Below are positions 9,991 to 17,789 of a stretch of DNA of 64,000 nucleotides, one piece after another. Numbering within the stretch: the stretch's first letter is position 1; the number at the start of each line of letters is the position of its first letter. Origin of the DNA: Bacillota bacterium. Lineage in GTDB: Bacteria > Bacillota > Clostridia > Christensenellales > SZUA-584. The stretch is taken from the NCBI GenBank assembly GCA_023406895.1, contig JAEXTV010000028.1:71458-135457 (forward strand). Direction: 5' to 3'. The position numbers were made by a program, and so were the translations under genes. The notes under the pieces were generated by a model that worked only from the letters and a program-made list of their open reading frames with translations, searched no databases and had not been told where the DNA came from.

Positions 9991-10740
9991 TTACTCGCCG
10001 GTGAACGGTTCCATCAGCGAAGGCTCCGATATCAGCAAGGATTCAAATCCTTCCGCGTTTGTCAGTATGCACGCCCCCAAATCGATTGAATAGCCTTTGT
10101 CCGCGTGGGCCGTCACATTGGTCATCCCCGTTTGCGCCACAATCGGATCGCCGCCGTACGGATAAAGCTCAATGCGCTGGTTATAAACCACAACCGCATA
10201 GGAAAGCGCCGGCATATCGATCGCTTCGCCGTTCCACGACACCGTCATATCGTCAAGAAAAATGTATGTGCTTTTCCCGTCGTACAAAAAGCCTTCGTTA
10301 ATGCCGTATTCGGCATTCCCCGCCAGCGCGAAGAGAGACCCCTGCCTGTTCTCAAACTCGGTAAACGTCGCGATTCTGGCCGCTTTGCGCTCAGAAGGGA
10401 TATTAATTGTACAGTCTGTCGGAACAAATATTTTTTGCTGATCGGCATAATAGAGCGGTGCGCTTGAAAGCGCCAGTTTTTCCGTTCCCTTATTGCCGCT
10501 GCTCTCCAGATAGACGCCGTTTTCCTCGTCATTTTTAATCACGGCACCCTGTTTTTCAAATTTCACGCCCGTGTCATAAAAATAGATACCACCGTCAATT
10601 TTCTTCGTGTTTAAAATGATGAGCAGCACCGCCGTCACGCCCACAATCACAACACCCGCCGCGACAAGCAGTATTGTCAGCGATACTTTTCTTTTCTTTT
10701 CATTGCCTTCGCGTTTTTTTATTCTGTCTGCTATGCTCAT
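9991..10740 (-). CDS. Small single-helix anchored protein with the shared membrane-proximal beta domain
   Basis: 249 residues, family not recognised. A basic cytoplasmic start (MSIADRIKKREGNEKKRK) is followed by one hydrophobic helix at ~20-45 and a strand-rich extracytoplasmic domain. The segment from FLYDGKSTYIFL to ADKGYSIDLG aligns by eye with IWKLDTEKYLV to DDGVVINL of the 1856-residue protein and with related stretches of the other two anchored proteins. It looks like the minimal member of a four-member paralogous set. The ATG overlaps the upstream stop as ATGA, so it is translationally coupled to the small membrane protein gene. About 225 nt without any evident gene separate it from the giant protein's start. 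Confidence 0.75.
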   Translation of the reverse strand: MSIADRIKKREGNEKKRKVSLTILLVAAGVVIVGVTAVLLIILNTKKIDGGIYFYDTGVKFEKQGAVIKNDEENGVYLESSGNKGTEKLALSSAPLYYADQQKIFVPTDCTINIPSERKAARIATFTEFENRQGSLFALAGNAEYGINEGFLYDGKSTYIFLDDMTVSWNGEAIDMPALSYAVVVYNQRIELYPYGGDPIVAQTGMTNVTAHADKGYSIDLGACILTNAEGFESLLISEPSLMEPFTGE

Positions 10741-11267
10741 TTGTTTACCTCTGAACGTTTTCTGTCACGAAGCATCTCCGCCAAATCCTTGAGCAAAAAA
10801 TATGTGGCGTATATAACCAAAAACACTGCGAGCAGCAGCGAAATCACGAGCACAAACACATCCGGACGGCCCACGAGATAATAGCTGTGCAGCATGTTGG
10901 TCACCATCAGCGACGCGTACACCACCACACTGTTCACAAAATCAAGCGCAGCCCTTTTGGCGCGCGGTATCAGCAGCATACATCCCAAACACAGCAGTGC
11001 GTAGCAGCCGTGGTAGGCCAGCGTCAGCTTCAAGTTGAAAGCCACAACGGCAACTATAAATGCGTATCGCGCAGCCAAAAAAGCCATCCATAGAATCTCA
11101 TTGGTGCGCAGCCCCGCGAATAAGCCGAGGAATTTCCAGCGCCGCTGGTCAAATTTCAAGTCGAAGGTCAGGCGTGAGGCAATGGCCGCAATGATGATGC
11201 CGACAGCCACTGCCAGCAGTATGACAAACTTAAAATCGATCAGCACGCGCACAATGTCATTCCACAT
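10737..11267 (-). CDS. Multi-pass membrane protein of the ATPase-linked operon
   Basis: 176 residues, no recognised family. About five hydrophobic segments: near 13-32, 60-80 (weaker), 84-101, 109-131 and 138-158, with a basic C-terminal tail (LRDRKRSEVNK). It occupies the place where an extra membrane factor of an F-type ATPase might be expected. However, it lacks the a-subunit signature (the helix with the essential Arg and the nearby Asn/Gln/His pattern) and is much shorter than a ~240-270 aa a-subunit. The ATG overlaps the epsilon-like gene by 11 nt, with GGAG upstream. It could be an adaptor between the motor and the surface proteins; this is inference from position only. Confidence 0.7.
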   Translation of the reverse strand: MWNDIVRVLIDFKFVILLAVAVGIIIAAIASRLTFDLKFDQRRWKFLGLFAGLRTNEILWMAFLAARYAFIVAVVAFNLKLTLAYHGCYALLCLGCMLLIPRAKRAALDFVNSVVVYASLMVTNMLHSYYLVGRPDVFVLVISLLLAVFLVIYATYFLLKDLAEMLRDRKRSEVNK

Positions 11268-11586
11268 TCGAGCTCTCCTTCAGGAGCAGAAAGAACGAAT
11301 TATGCTCATGGCAGTAAAACCCCTTGATGCCGCTCAGCGTCATTTCGTCGTCCGCCCAGGAGACAACGATGCTGCCATCCACCATGCCGATAATCGGCAG
11401 ATAATCCTCCATAATCAGCAGGCTGCTCTTCTTGTTCTTCACATGAATCATGAGCGCCTTGTCATACACCTGCAAACCGTTTTTGAGGCTGAACACACGC
11501 ACCTGAATCTTGCCTTCGGTCTTGGCTTCGGCCGGCCGGCCTGCCGTATTCTCTTTCGCCGCTGATGCTCTGCTTATATCCGGCAT
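11257..11586 (-). CDS. F1 epsilon-subunit-like protein, beta-sandwich only
   Basis: 109 residues. After a polar 24-residue start, the core matches the epsilon beta-sandwich: IQVRVFSLKNGLQVYD (compare the usual G-x-VYEG strand), then LLIMEDYLPIIGMVDGSIVV (compare GILPGHAPLV...G) and the MTLSGIKGFYCHEHNSFFLL strand pair. Family members are ~130-140 aa and carry two C-terminal regulatory helices; these are missing here, so the usual ATP-dependent inhibitory arm is absent. It lies 3 nt after the beta gene, at the canonical epsilon position. Divergent but well placed; moderately sure. Confidence 0.75.
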   Translation of the reverse strand: MPDISRASAAKENTAGRPAEAKTEGKIQVRVFSLKNGLQVYDKALMIHVKNKKSSLLIMEDYLPIIGMVDGSIVVSWADDEMTLSGIKGFYCHEHNSFFLLLKESSNVE

Positions 11587-11589
11587 AAA

Positions 11590-12954
11590 CTACCTCTGCT
11601 CATCCTGTCCGATGGCACCAATGTACAGGAATTCGTCCTCTTCCGTATCGTCGTAATCGCCCGAGAGGATGCCGTCCACGTCTTTTAACACATCCTTGAT
11701 GTCCACAAACACGCCCTCAAGCCCCGTATACTGCTGTGAAACAAACATCGGCTGCGAGAAATAGTTGCGCAGCTTTCTCGACCGGTAAAATATGTTCTGG
11801 TCTTCCTCAGAAAGGTCGTCGATGCCGAGCACCGCCACGATTTCCTCGAGTTCTTCATAGCGCGAAAGGTACCGCAGCGATTCGGTCACGAGGCTGTAAT
11901 GCTTCTCGCCGATGTTCTCGATAGACACCATGCTGCTCGTCGTCTGAAATATGTTGATCGCGGGGTAAATGCCCTTTTCCGCCACCTTGCGGTCGAGCAC
12001 CACCTGCCCGTCGAGATGCGAGACAATCGCGTTGACCGCGGTGTCCGTGAAGTCGTCCGCCGGAATGAATATGGCCTGAAACGACGTCATCGAGCCGCCT
12101 TCGGTCGAGTTGATGCGTTCCTCCACCTCGCTGATTTCACTTAAGAGCGTGGTGGAATAGCCGCTGTCAATCGGAAGATGCCCCATCTCCGCGGATATCT
12201 CACTGTTGGCCTGCAGCAGCCTGAATATGTTGTCGATGAACACAAGCACGTCCTGTTTTTCCTCGTCGCGCAGGTATTCGGCCAGTGTGAGCCCCGCAAA
12301 CGCCGCGCGCGAGCGCGCCATCGACGTTTCGCCCATCTGCCCGAACACAATGGCTATCTTATCGAGCAGGCCGCTTTCCTTCATGTCGTCATAGAGCTCC
12401 TTGCCCTCGCGTGAACGTTCGCCGATACCGATGAACACCGAGTTCGATTTGAGCCCTTCGTACACATTGTTGATCAGCTCTTTGATGAGTATCGTTTTAC
12501 CGACACCCGCGCCGCCGAGCAGGCCCATTTTATACCCTCTTTTGATCGGGGCGAAGAAATCGAGCGCTTTGATGCCCGTCCATATCACATCGCCCTCGAT
12601 ATCAATCTCCTCCATCTTGAGGTTTTTATCATAAACGTTTCTGGTATGCGGCGCCGCAATCGCGCTGCCGTCCAGCAGCTCTCCGAAAGAGTTGAATACC
12701 TTTCCGAATATCTCCTTGGAGTACTCGATTTGAATGCCGCCGTCTTTCTTATAAAGATCCAGACCTTTTTTAAGCCCCGCCACGTTGGAAAACGGAATCA
12801 GATGCACGATTTTGCCTTCCGTCTGCTGAACCTCGAAAAAGTAAGTTTTTCCGCCGGTCTCGGCAAACAGCGTATCCCTTATTTCCAGCGTCTCGTCGTT
12901 CATCAGCGCCTTCACACTCATGTCAGAGATCGATATGATTTTTGCGGCTATCAC
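11590..12954 (-). CDS. F1 ATPase beta-subunit homologue (catalytic)
   Basis: 454 residues, close to the usual ~460. Walker A GGAGVGKT is at 147-154, the catalytic Glu-Arg pair is in IGERSREG (179-180), Walker B is in DVLVFIDNIFR, and the DELSEED lever is present as DDLSEED. The catalytic machinery therefore looks intact and ATP hydrolysis is expected. Identity to ordinary AtpD is clearly reduced in the N-terminal barrel and in the stretch after GQM (GETSMARSRAAFAG instead of NEPPGARMRVALTG). The start is GTG at 12954, overlapping the gamma stop as GTGA with GGAGG upstream. Together with alpha, gamma and epsilon it forms a complete F1 headpiece. It is probably a second, specialised enzyme rather than the housekeeping synthase, because the operon lacks an a-subunit. 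Confidence 0.93.
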   Translation of the reverse strand: MIAAKIISISDMSVKALMNDETLEIRDTLFAETGGKTYFFEVQQTEGKIVHLIPFSNVAGLKKGLDLYKKDGGIQIEYSKEIFGKVFNSFGELLDGSAIAAPHTRNVYDKNLKMEEIDIEGDVIWTGIKALDFFAPIKRGYKMGLLGGAGVGKTILIKELINNVYEGLKSNSVFIGIGERSREGKELYDDMKESGLLDKIAIVFGQMGETSMARSRAAFAGLTLAEYLRDEEKQDVLVFIDNIFRLLQANSEISAEMGHLPIDSGYSTTLLSEISEVEERINSTEGGSMTSFQAIFIPADDFTDTAVNAIVSHLDGQVVLDRKVAEKGIYPAINIFQTTSSMVSIENIGEKHYSLVTESLRYLSRYEELEEIVAVLGIDDLSEEDQNIFYRSRKLRNYFSQPMFVSQQYTGLEGVFVDIKDVLKDVDGILSGDYDDTEEDEFLYIGAIGQDEQR

Positions 12955-13742
12955 AGTTTCTTTCCTCCAAATCCCTTTGTTTTCACGAAGCTCTCCACAA
13001 CCTTGCGGAACGACTTTTGTTTCTTCTCCTTGCGCTCTTTGAGGGCGAGCTCTTCCATTCTCTCGTCAATTTTTTTTAAAGACTCCGTCGTCGCGTTCTG
13101 CCGCGCGATGTTCTCCGATGCGAAGCTGTACACAAACGCGATCTTGACTTCGTACGTCACATACGAGCTGATCAGGCTTTTCAGCAGGTCGTCCACGTTG
13201 CCTTCCACCGTAAAGTCCTCGGTGTAGAGCTCATCCACGTTCTGAACGAGCGATATCGGGAACACCTTCTTTTTTACCATTGATATACGGCTTAAGTCGT
13301 AATAATGGTTGTAAATGATGTTGATCTCGGAATATTTAAGCTCTTGTATCGCCTGCTCCAAAAAGTCTTCCACGGGCGTTGAATCGGCCTCAAACCCGTC
13401 ACGCGTCATAAACAGCACCGGCTGCGCTTGCTTGAACCGCAGCTTCTTGCCGATCACGATTTTCTGCGCCCTGTCGTCCGCAACCAGTTTCTCGTTCACC
13501 TTGGAGTTCACCGAGCCGCAGAATCCGAAATCGCTGCCGATATAGATGTTGAGCACCGGATTGCGCGGGTTCACCTTCAAAATATGCTTGTCCAATATGA
13601 AATTGCGGTTGTTGACGATCAGATCAATGAGCTTGTTGATCTCATTCTCCAAACGAAAATACTTCTCGGCCGTTTTGCGCGCCGCGTTGATATGCAAAAG
13701 GGAATGAAAATTCATCACCTTCACAACCGCTTTGATCTTCAT
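12951..13742 (-). CDS. F1 ATPase gamma-subunit homologue (central shaft)
   Basis: 263 residues, slightly short for gamma (~285). The N-terminal helix carries FHSLLHINAARKTAEKYFRL, comparable to the T-x-x-ITKAMKMVAASK helix. A Rossmann-like core follows (VLNIYIGSDFGFCGSVNSKV corresponds to the S-D-x-G-L-C-G-x-x-N signature). The C-terminal helix has SFASENIARQNATTESLKKI, matching the conserved S-E-x-x-A-R-x-x-A-M-x-x-A-x-x-N helix. The C-terminus ends in an unusually basic run (KERKEKKQKSFRKVVESF). The ATG overlaps the alpha stop as ATGA. It retains the features of a rotating coiled-coil shaft. Confidence 0.9.
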   Translation of the reverse strand: MKIKAVVKVMNFHSLLHINAARKTAEKYFRLENEINKLIDLIVNNRNFILDKHILKVNPRNPVLNIYIGSDFGFCGSVNSKVNEKLVADDRAQKIVIGKKLRFKQAQPVLFMTRDGFEADSTPVEDFLEQAIQELKYSEINIIYNHYYDLSRISMVKKKVFPISLVQNVDELYTEDFTVEGNVDDLLKSLISSYVTYEVKIAFVYSFASENIARQNATTESLKKIDERMEELALKERKEKKQKSFRKVVESFVKTKGFGGKKL

Positions 13743-15055
13743 TCTTCGGCCTCCAGATCGGCAAACATCTTCACAATCTGCTCCGGCGTGCGGCTGTCGA
13801 ATTTGTATTGGTTCATCAGCTCCAGCATGGCCTTACCGCGTGCCATTTTATCCTGCAGCTCTTTGCTCATTTCGTCGAGGTTCGCGAGCTCAAACACCGC
13901 ACGCGTTTCAAGGTAAGAGAGCAGCTCACGGCGTACGCGCGTACCGAGTGAGCGCAATTCTTTGGTCTGCACCGCGCCGCCGAGACGCGACACCGACAGG
14001 CCGTAATCGATGGCGGGCTTGTTGCCCTTTTCAAATGCCTTTCTCGAAAGCACAAGCTGTCCGTCCGTAATGGAGATCACATTGGTGGAAATATAGTCGG
14101 TGATATCCGCGCTCTTTGTTTCCACAATGGGCAGCACGGTGATCGAGCCGCCGTCTTTATGCTGACAGCCGCGCTCTAAAAGGCTCGCATGCGCGTAGAA
14201 TATATCCGTCGGGTACGCGTCGCGCCCCGGCACCTTGCCGGCCAGCAGGTTGATTTCCCTGTAAATATCCGCGTGTTTGCTGAGGTCATCTATCAAAACG
14301 AGCACGTCCTTTTGCTGCTTCATGTAATACTCCGCGATCGACAGCCCCACCTGCGGCGTTAAAAGCAGCTGCGGTGTGCAGTCATCCTGAAACGCGGTGA
14401 GTATAATCGTGTTGCGTATCGCACCCTTTTGAAACAGCTCCTTATAGATCTGCTTGACTTCCTTCTTCGTTTTTCCGATCGCGATATAAATACAGATCAT
14501 ATCGGAATCCTTCTGATTCACGATCGTATCCAGAGCGATCTGCGTTTTGCCCGTCTTTTTGCTGCCGAGTATCAGCTGGCGCTGGCCTTTGCCGATCGGG
14601 TATAACAAATCGATGCCTGTGATGCCGGTATACAGCGGTTTGTTCACGGCCGACCGGTCCATAATCGGCGTGGGGATATTGATCACATCGAGCTTGATTC
14701 TGTCTTTAAAAATATGGCCGCTCAAACGGTCTTCGCCGAACATATCCACCACGTGCCCCACAGAATCGGGCGAAAACAGCGCGGTAAACTGGCTGCCGGA
14801 CGCCGTGACCTCGTCGTCCACATGCACGGGGGCGTTGAGCCGAATCAGCGTTACCGTCACCGAGCTTGGGCCGATGAAACTCACAAACCCTTCGGCCTTG
14901 CTCCCCACCGAAACGCGTTCATAAAACGCCGCGTTATCGAGTCCCCTCACGTCAAGGATATAGTCTTTCACGCTGGAAACCCTGCCGATTTCATAAACGT
15001 TGCTGCCCCGCTTGATAGCCTCGATTTTCTCGGAAATTATCCCGTCCTTGCTCAT
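13739..15055 (-). CDS. F1 ATPase alpha-subunit homologue (short C-terminal domain)
   Basis: 438 residues against ~500-510 for ordinary alpha. The nucleotide-binding loop is GSKKTGKT (164-171, usually GDRQTGKT). DVLVLIDDLSKHA is the Walker B region. The arginine finger motif SVSRLGG is present at 354-360. Only ~78 residues follow it, compared with ~135 normally, so about 60 residues of the C-terminal helical domain are missing. The N-terminal stretch that contacts delta is still recognisable (IISEKIEAIKRGSNVYEIG). The start overlaps the b-delta stop as ATGA. The finger retention argues for working catalytic interfaces with the beta homologue. Confidence 0.92.
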   Translation of the reverse strand: MSKDGIISEKIEAIKRGSNVYEIGRVSSVKDYILDVRGLDNAAFYERVSVGSKAEGFVSFIGPSSVTVTLIRLNAPVHVDDEVTASGSQFTALFSPDSVGHVVDMFGEDRLSGHIFKDRIKLDVINIPTPIMDRSAVNKPLYTGITGIDLLYPIGKGQRQLILGSKKTGKTQIALDTIVNQKDSDMICIYIAIGKTKKEVKQIYKELFQKGAIRNTIILTAFQDDCTPQLLLTPQVGLSIAEYYMKQQKDVLVLIDDLSKHADIYREINLLAGKVPGRDAYPTDIFYAHASLLERGCQHKDGGSITVLPIVETKSADITDYISTNVISITDGQLVLSRKAFEKGNKPAIDYGLSVSRLGGAVQTKELRSLGTRVRRELLSYLETRAVFELANLDEMSKELQDKMARGKAMLELMNQYKFDSRTPEQIVKMFADLEAEE

Positions 15056-15825
15056 TTGTATATCTCCATATCCTGAATTGAATAATCGTAAAGCGTATTG
15101 CCCAGCGCCACCTGCACGCCTTCACAGATACCGGGATCGACAACCGTTCGAATACGGCTGTCCACACAAGAATAATCCTCGCCGCAGCAGCCCGTTCGCA
15201 CCACGATGTCTGTTCTGTTCACGGCGGCCTTGGCTTCGAGCCAATCGAAAAACGCAAGGCCATTGTAGCCGCCCGCTTCTGCGATAAAACGATTCAGCAG
15301 CTTTTGCTGCGGCGCGCTTAAAACCTGTGAAAGCAGCTTTTTCTGGTCGTCGTCCTCAAGCGTGAGAAAGCTGCATCGCAATTCAAAAGGGAACATCCCC
15401 AGCATACGGGCGTATTCAGGCTCTGCGCCCTTGGCAAAATCCTTGTGTCCGTCGAGGACCGAGCGTAAATACGTTTCCTTATTGACGTCAAAGGCTTTCT
15501 TGATCTCCCTGTAATAGTCGAATAAATTGCGGTCGATAAAATCGCTCTGCAGCACCTGAAAATAGATCGATTCCTGAGGGCGCTTCTGCGGCTCCCTCAC
15601 CGCACGTTCGTGCGAATGCGTCGATTTTCTATGGGTGGCGAGCCGTATGTTTACGCTTTGCAGCTCGGCTTCCTTCTTGGCGATGAGGTCGTCAAAAAGA
15701 TCGACCTGCCTGATCGCGTTGCTTTGCGCCTCTTTGCCAAGGCGTCGTGTGATGCCGCGCAGAGCCACGAACAGGAATCCGATCATGAGCACGAGTATAA
15801 CCGCAACCGCAATAAAAACCGCCAC
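15052..15825 (-). CDS. b-delta fusion-like peripheral stalk protein
   Basis: 257 residues. I choose GTG at 15825 (AAGGAG 7 nt upstream) over the in-frame TTG at 15846. An N-terminal membrane helix (VAVFIAVAVILVLMIGFLF) leads into a polar helical stretch (LGKEAQSNAIRQVDLFDDL onward), as in b-subunits. The C-terminal ~110 residues resemble delta/OSCP: the VDPGICEGVQVALGNTLYDY motif parallels the delta signature DPSLIGG-x-x-x-x-I-G-D-x-x-x-D-x-S. It sits exactly between c and alpha, where b and delta normally lie. Fusions of b and delta are known in mycobacteria but in another gene order. A pair of Cys residues (GCCGEDYSC) in the delta part is unusual. Confidence 0.72.
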   Translation of the reverse strand: MAVFIAVAVILVLMIGFLFVALRGITRRLGKEAQSNAIRQVDLFDDLIAKKEAELQSVNIRLATHRKSTHSHERAVREPQKRPQESIYFQVLQSDFIDRNLFDYYREIKKAFDVNKETYLRSVLDGHKDFAKGAEPEYARMLGMFPFELRCSFLTLEDDDQKKLLSQVLSAPQQKLLNRFIAEAGGYNGLAFFDWLEAKAAVNRTDIVVRTGCCGEDYSCVDSRIRTVVDPGICEGVQVALGNTLYDYSIQDMEIYK

Positions 15826-15909
15826 GTTTCGTCTCCTTGTAAACAATGATTAGTTGAGGAATGATGAATCAGCCGTCAAGACAGCGTTTCGAATCAATCA
15901 GCGTTACCT

Positions 15910-16161
15910 TTAGCCTGTGACCAGCAGCGGGTTAAAGAACAGCAGTATGAACGCGAAAACGAACAGCAGCAGCAGTATCACGGACATCACGACTGCCACG
16001 ATCATTGTCGAATGCACCACGTCGCTTTTCGTTTCGGGGTTACGCCCCACAGCCTCCGCCGCTTTCGAGCCGAGTATGCCAAGGCCGATGCCCATGCCAA
16101 GAAAGGCAAGCCCGAGCATCCATCCGATGGCTGTCACTGTTCCGGTCAATACGGATTCCAT
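15910..16161 (-). CDS. F-type c-subunit homologue lacking the ion-binding carboxylate
   Basis: 83 residues, two-helix hairpin of normal c-subunit length. Helix 1 has the glycine packing motif (GMGIGLGILGSKAAEAVGR) and the polar loop RNPE is conserved. Helix 2 reads TMIVAVVMSVILLLLFVFAF. Aligned on the TMI start, the position of the essential Glu/Asp (TMIIGIALAEALAIYG in ordinary c) is occupied by Val, and no acidic residue is present in either helix. I checked this codon by codon on the minus strand (GTG ATG TCC GTG ATA). Ring formation is plausible but proton or sodium transport is not. Start ATG with GGAGAG upstream, 35 nt after the preceding gene. Confidence 0.88.
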   Translation of the reverse strand: MESVLTGTVTAIGWMLGLAFLGMGIGLGILGSKAAEAVGRNPETKSDVVHSTMIVAVVMSVILLLLFVFAFILLFFNPLLVTG

Positions 16162-16196
16162 ATGGTTTCTCTCCTTAATTATAGTTGTCGTTTGTG

Positions 16197-17768
16197 TTAC
16201 TCGATTTCGGATGTGTCTGGCGTCCCAGTCTCTGTTGCCTGCGGGCTCTCAGAAGCCGACGGAACCGGCTCCGACGGCTGCGCCGTCAATGCATCCACCA
16301 CGGACAGCGGCGAAAGCGCTGCCGACGACGTCGAATTGACAAACTTGACGTTACTGTAGCCAAGAGACACCGGCTTTCCGCTGAAAACGATGTTCTCTAA
16401 TCTGAGTTCAAGATTCACGCCCCCGCGGTATGTCAGCGACGATGCCCAGCCCGCCGTCGAACAGGCTGCCGCTGTATCAATCGCCATCCGGCTCTGCTCC
16501 GTCCCGTCCGCGTAGAGCACAATCTCTCCCGAATCGATCTTGAAGCTGCCATCCATCAGCAGCTTAAACGTCACCTCGTCCTTGGAAAGCCGGTTCACGC
16601 CAATCTGCGCCGTAATGCTGCGCGTAGTCACCTTTACGCTGTCGGTGATTCTGTCCGGGTCGGTATCCGATGCGTTCAGCGGCCGGTACCCGATTGATAT
16701 TACGTACTGCGTGCCGGGGCTGAGGCCTGTGACGACCTGCTTCGCGGCGCTCGCGTTGAGACCGATTCTCTGGTCAAACGCCGCGCCCGTCCCGTCGTCA
16801 ATAAACGATCTCACGCGCAGGAACGCCATCGCGAACTCGCCCGTCGGGTCGTTGATCAAATAGCTGATCTCCACGGTATTCGCCGTGGTCTTCACGCCGC
16901 GCAGGCTCAGCACGTTGTTCAGCGTAAAGTCGTACTCTTCTTCCTTATCCTCGGGTGCCACGCCGGTACCGCCTTTGCCGCCCGTGCCGCCCGTACCACC
17001 CGTGCCGCCCGAGCCGCCCGCACCGCCGTTGCCGCCGTTGCCGCCGCGTATGATGATCTCTCCGTTTTCACCCACGTTATTTTCGTTCTGCTGAGCCGCC
17101 TCCGGGCTGTATTCATTGCTGGTACCGAGAATACGTGTGAGATCAATCACATTGTCCGCGAGCACGAGCCGTTCTTCCGCCACGTTGAAGCTCACATCGC
17201 CGCACAGCAGCACCATCGGCTCCACTGTTTTTAAATTGACGAGGTCATTCAGGAGTTGCGCGTTGCCGTTCTTATCGATCACCACATACAAAAAATTACT
17301 TGCCTGAAAAAGCTGATCACTGCTTTGAATCGCCGAACCGATCAGCACATACTTGCGGTCGGCCAGCTTATAAAAGGACGGTGTCGCCACATCGTCTATC
17401 AGCGTTTCGCCCGAAAGCTTGTCCACACTGCCGTCTCCAAACACCTGATACGCATCGCCGAACAAACGCACGGTACCGCTGTTTTGCTGGTACGCCACGA
17501 CCGAGCAACCGAGATTATACTCGCCTCCGCCGTTGGTTAAATTGAGAAGATAATTGTTATCCGCGGTTTTCGTGATTTTGCCGTCCACCGATGTGGTGAT
17601 CGCATAGTCGGACTTGTCAAACACCGTACTGCCCGCCGGAATCAGATAAGAAGCGGCATTCGCCTGTGTGACGCTTACAATCACGATCACAAACAGAGCC
17701 ACCATCAGCAGCACGGCAGCGGCAAATATGTTAAAGGATATCATCGCTTTTCTTGTTAATCTGCGCAT
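16197..17768 (-). CDS. Anchored surface protein with shared beta domain, collagen-like GGX segment and Fn3-like domain
   Basis: 523 residues, no named family. Basic start, hydrophobic anchor ~11-36, then a strand-rich domain ~40-215 (FYKLADRKYVLIG aligns with the shared domain of its neighbours). A run of nine or so GGX triplets follows at ~242-269. An Fn3-like module comes next, with LSPGTQYVISIGY typical of an Fn3 F strand. A second beta module and a Ser/Thr/Pro-rich tail without a C-terminal anchor complete the protein. Start ATG with GGAGGAG upstream. It lies directly before the c-subunit gene. Probably extracytoplasmic, tethered by its N-terminal helix. Confidence 0.8.
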   Translation of the reverse strand: MRRLTRKAMISFNIFAAAVLLMVALFVIVIVSVTQANAASYLIPAGSTVFDKSDYAITTSVDGKITKTADNNYLLNLTNGGGEYNLGCSVVAYQQNSGTVRLFGDAYQVFGDGSVDKLSGETLIDDVATPSFYKLADRKYVLIGSAIQSSDQLFQASNFLYVVIDKNGNAQLLNDLVNLKTVEPMVLLCGDVSFNVAEERLVLADNVIDLTRILGTSNEYSPEAAQQNENNVGENGEIIIRGGNGGNGGAGGSGGTGGTGGTGGKGGTGVAPEDKEEEYDFTLNNVLSLRGVKTTANTVEISYLINDPTGEFAMAFLRVRSFIDDGTGAAFDQRIGLNASAAKQVVTGLSPGTQYVISIGYRPLNASDTDPDRITDSVKVTTRSITAQIGVNRLSKDEVTFKLLMDGSFKIDSGEIVLYADGTEQSRMAIDTAAACSTAGWASSLTYRGGVNLELRLENIVFSGKPVSLGYSNVKFVNSTSSAALSPLSVVDALTAQPSEPVPSASESPQATETGTPDTSEIE

Positions 17769-17789
17769 ATCACTCCTCCATCCTTAGGC

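Noticed and set aside
11590..15055. Housekeeping ATP synthase operon or V-type/N-ATPase
   Set aside because: No a-subunit, c lacks its carboxylate, and alpha and epsilon are shortened. The order and subunits are F-type but lack the N-ATPase order (beta first) and its AtpQ/AtpR genes.
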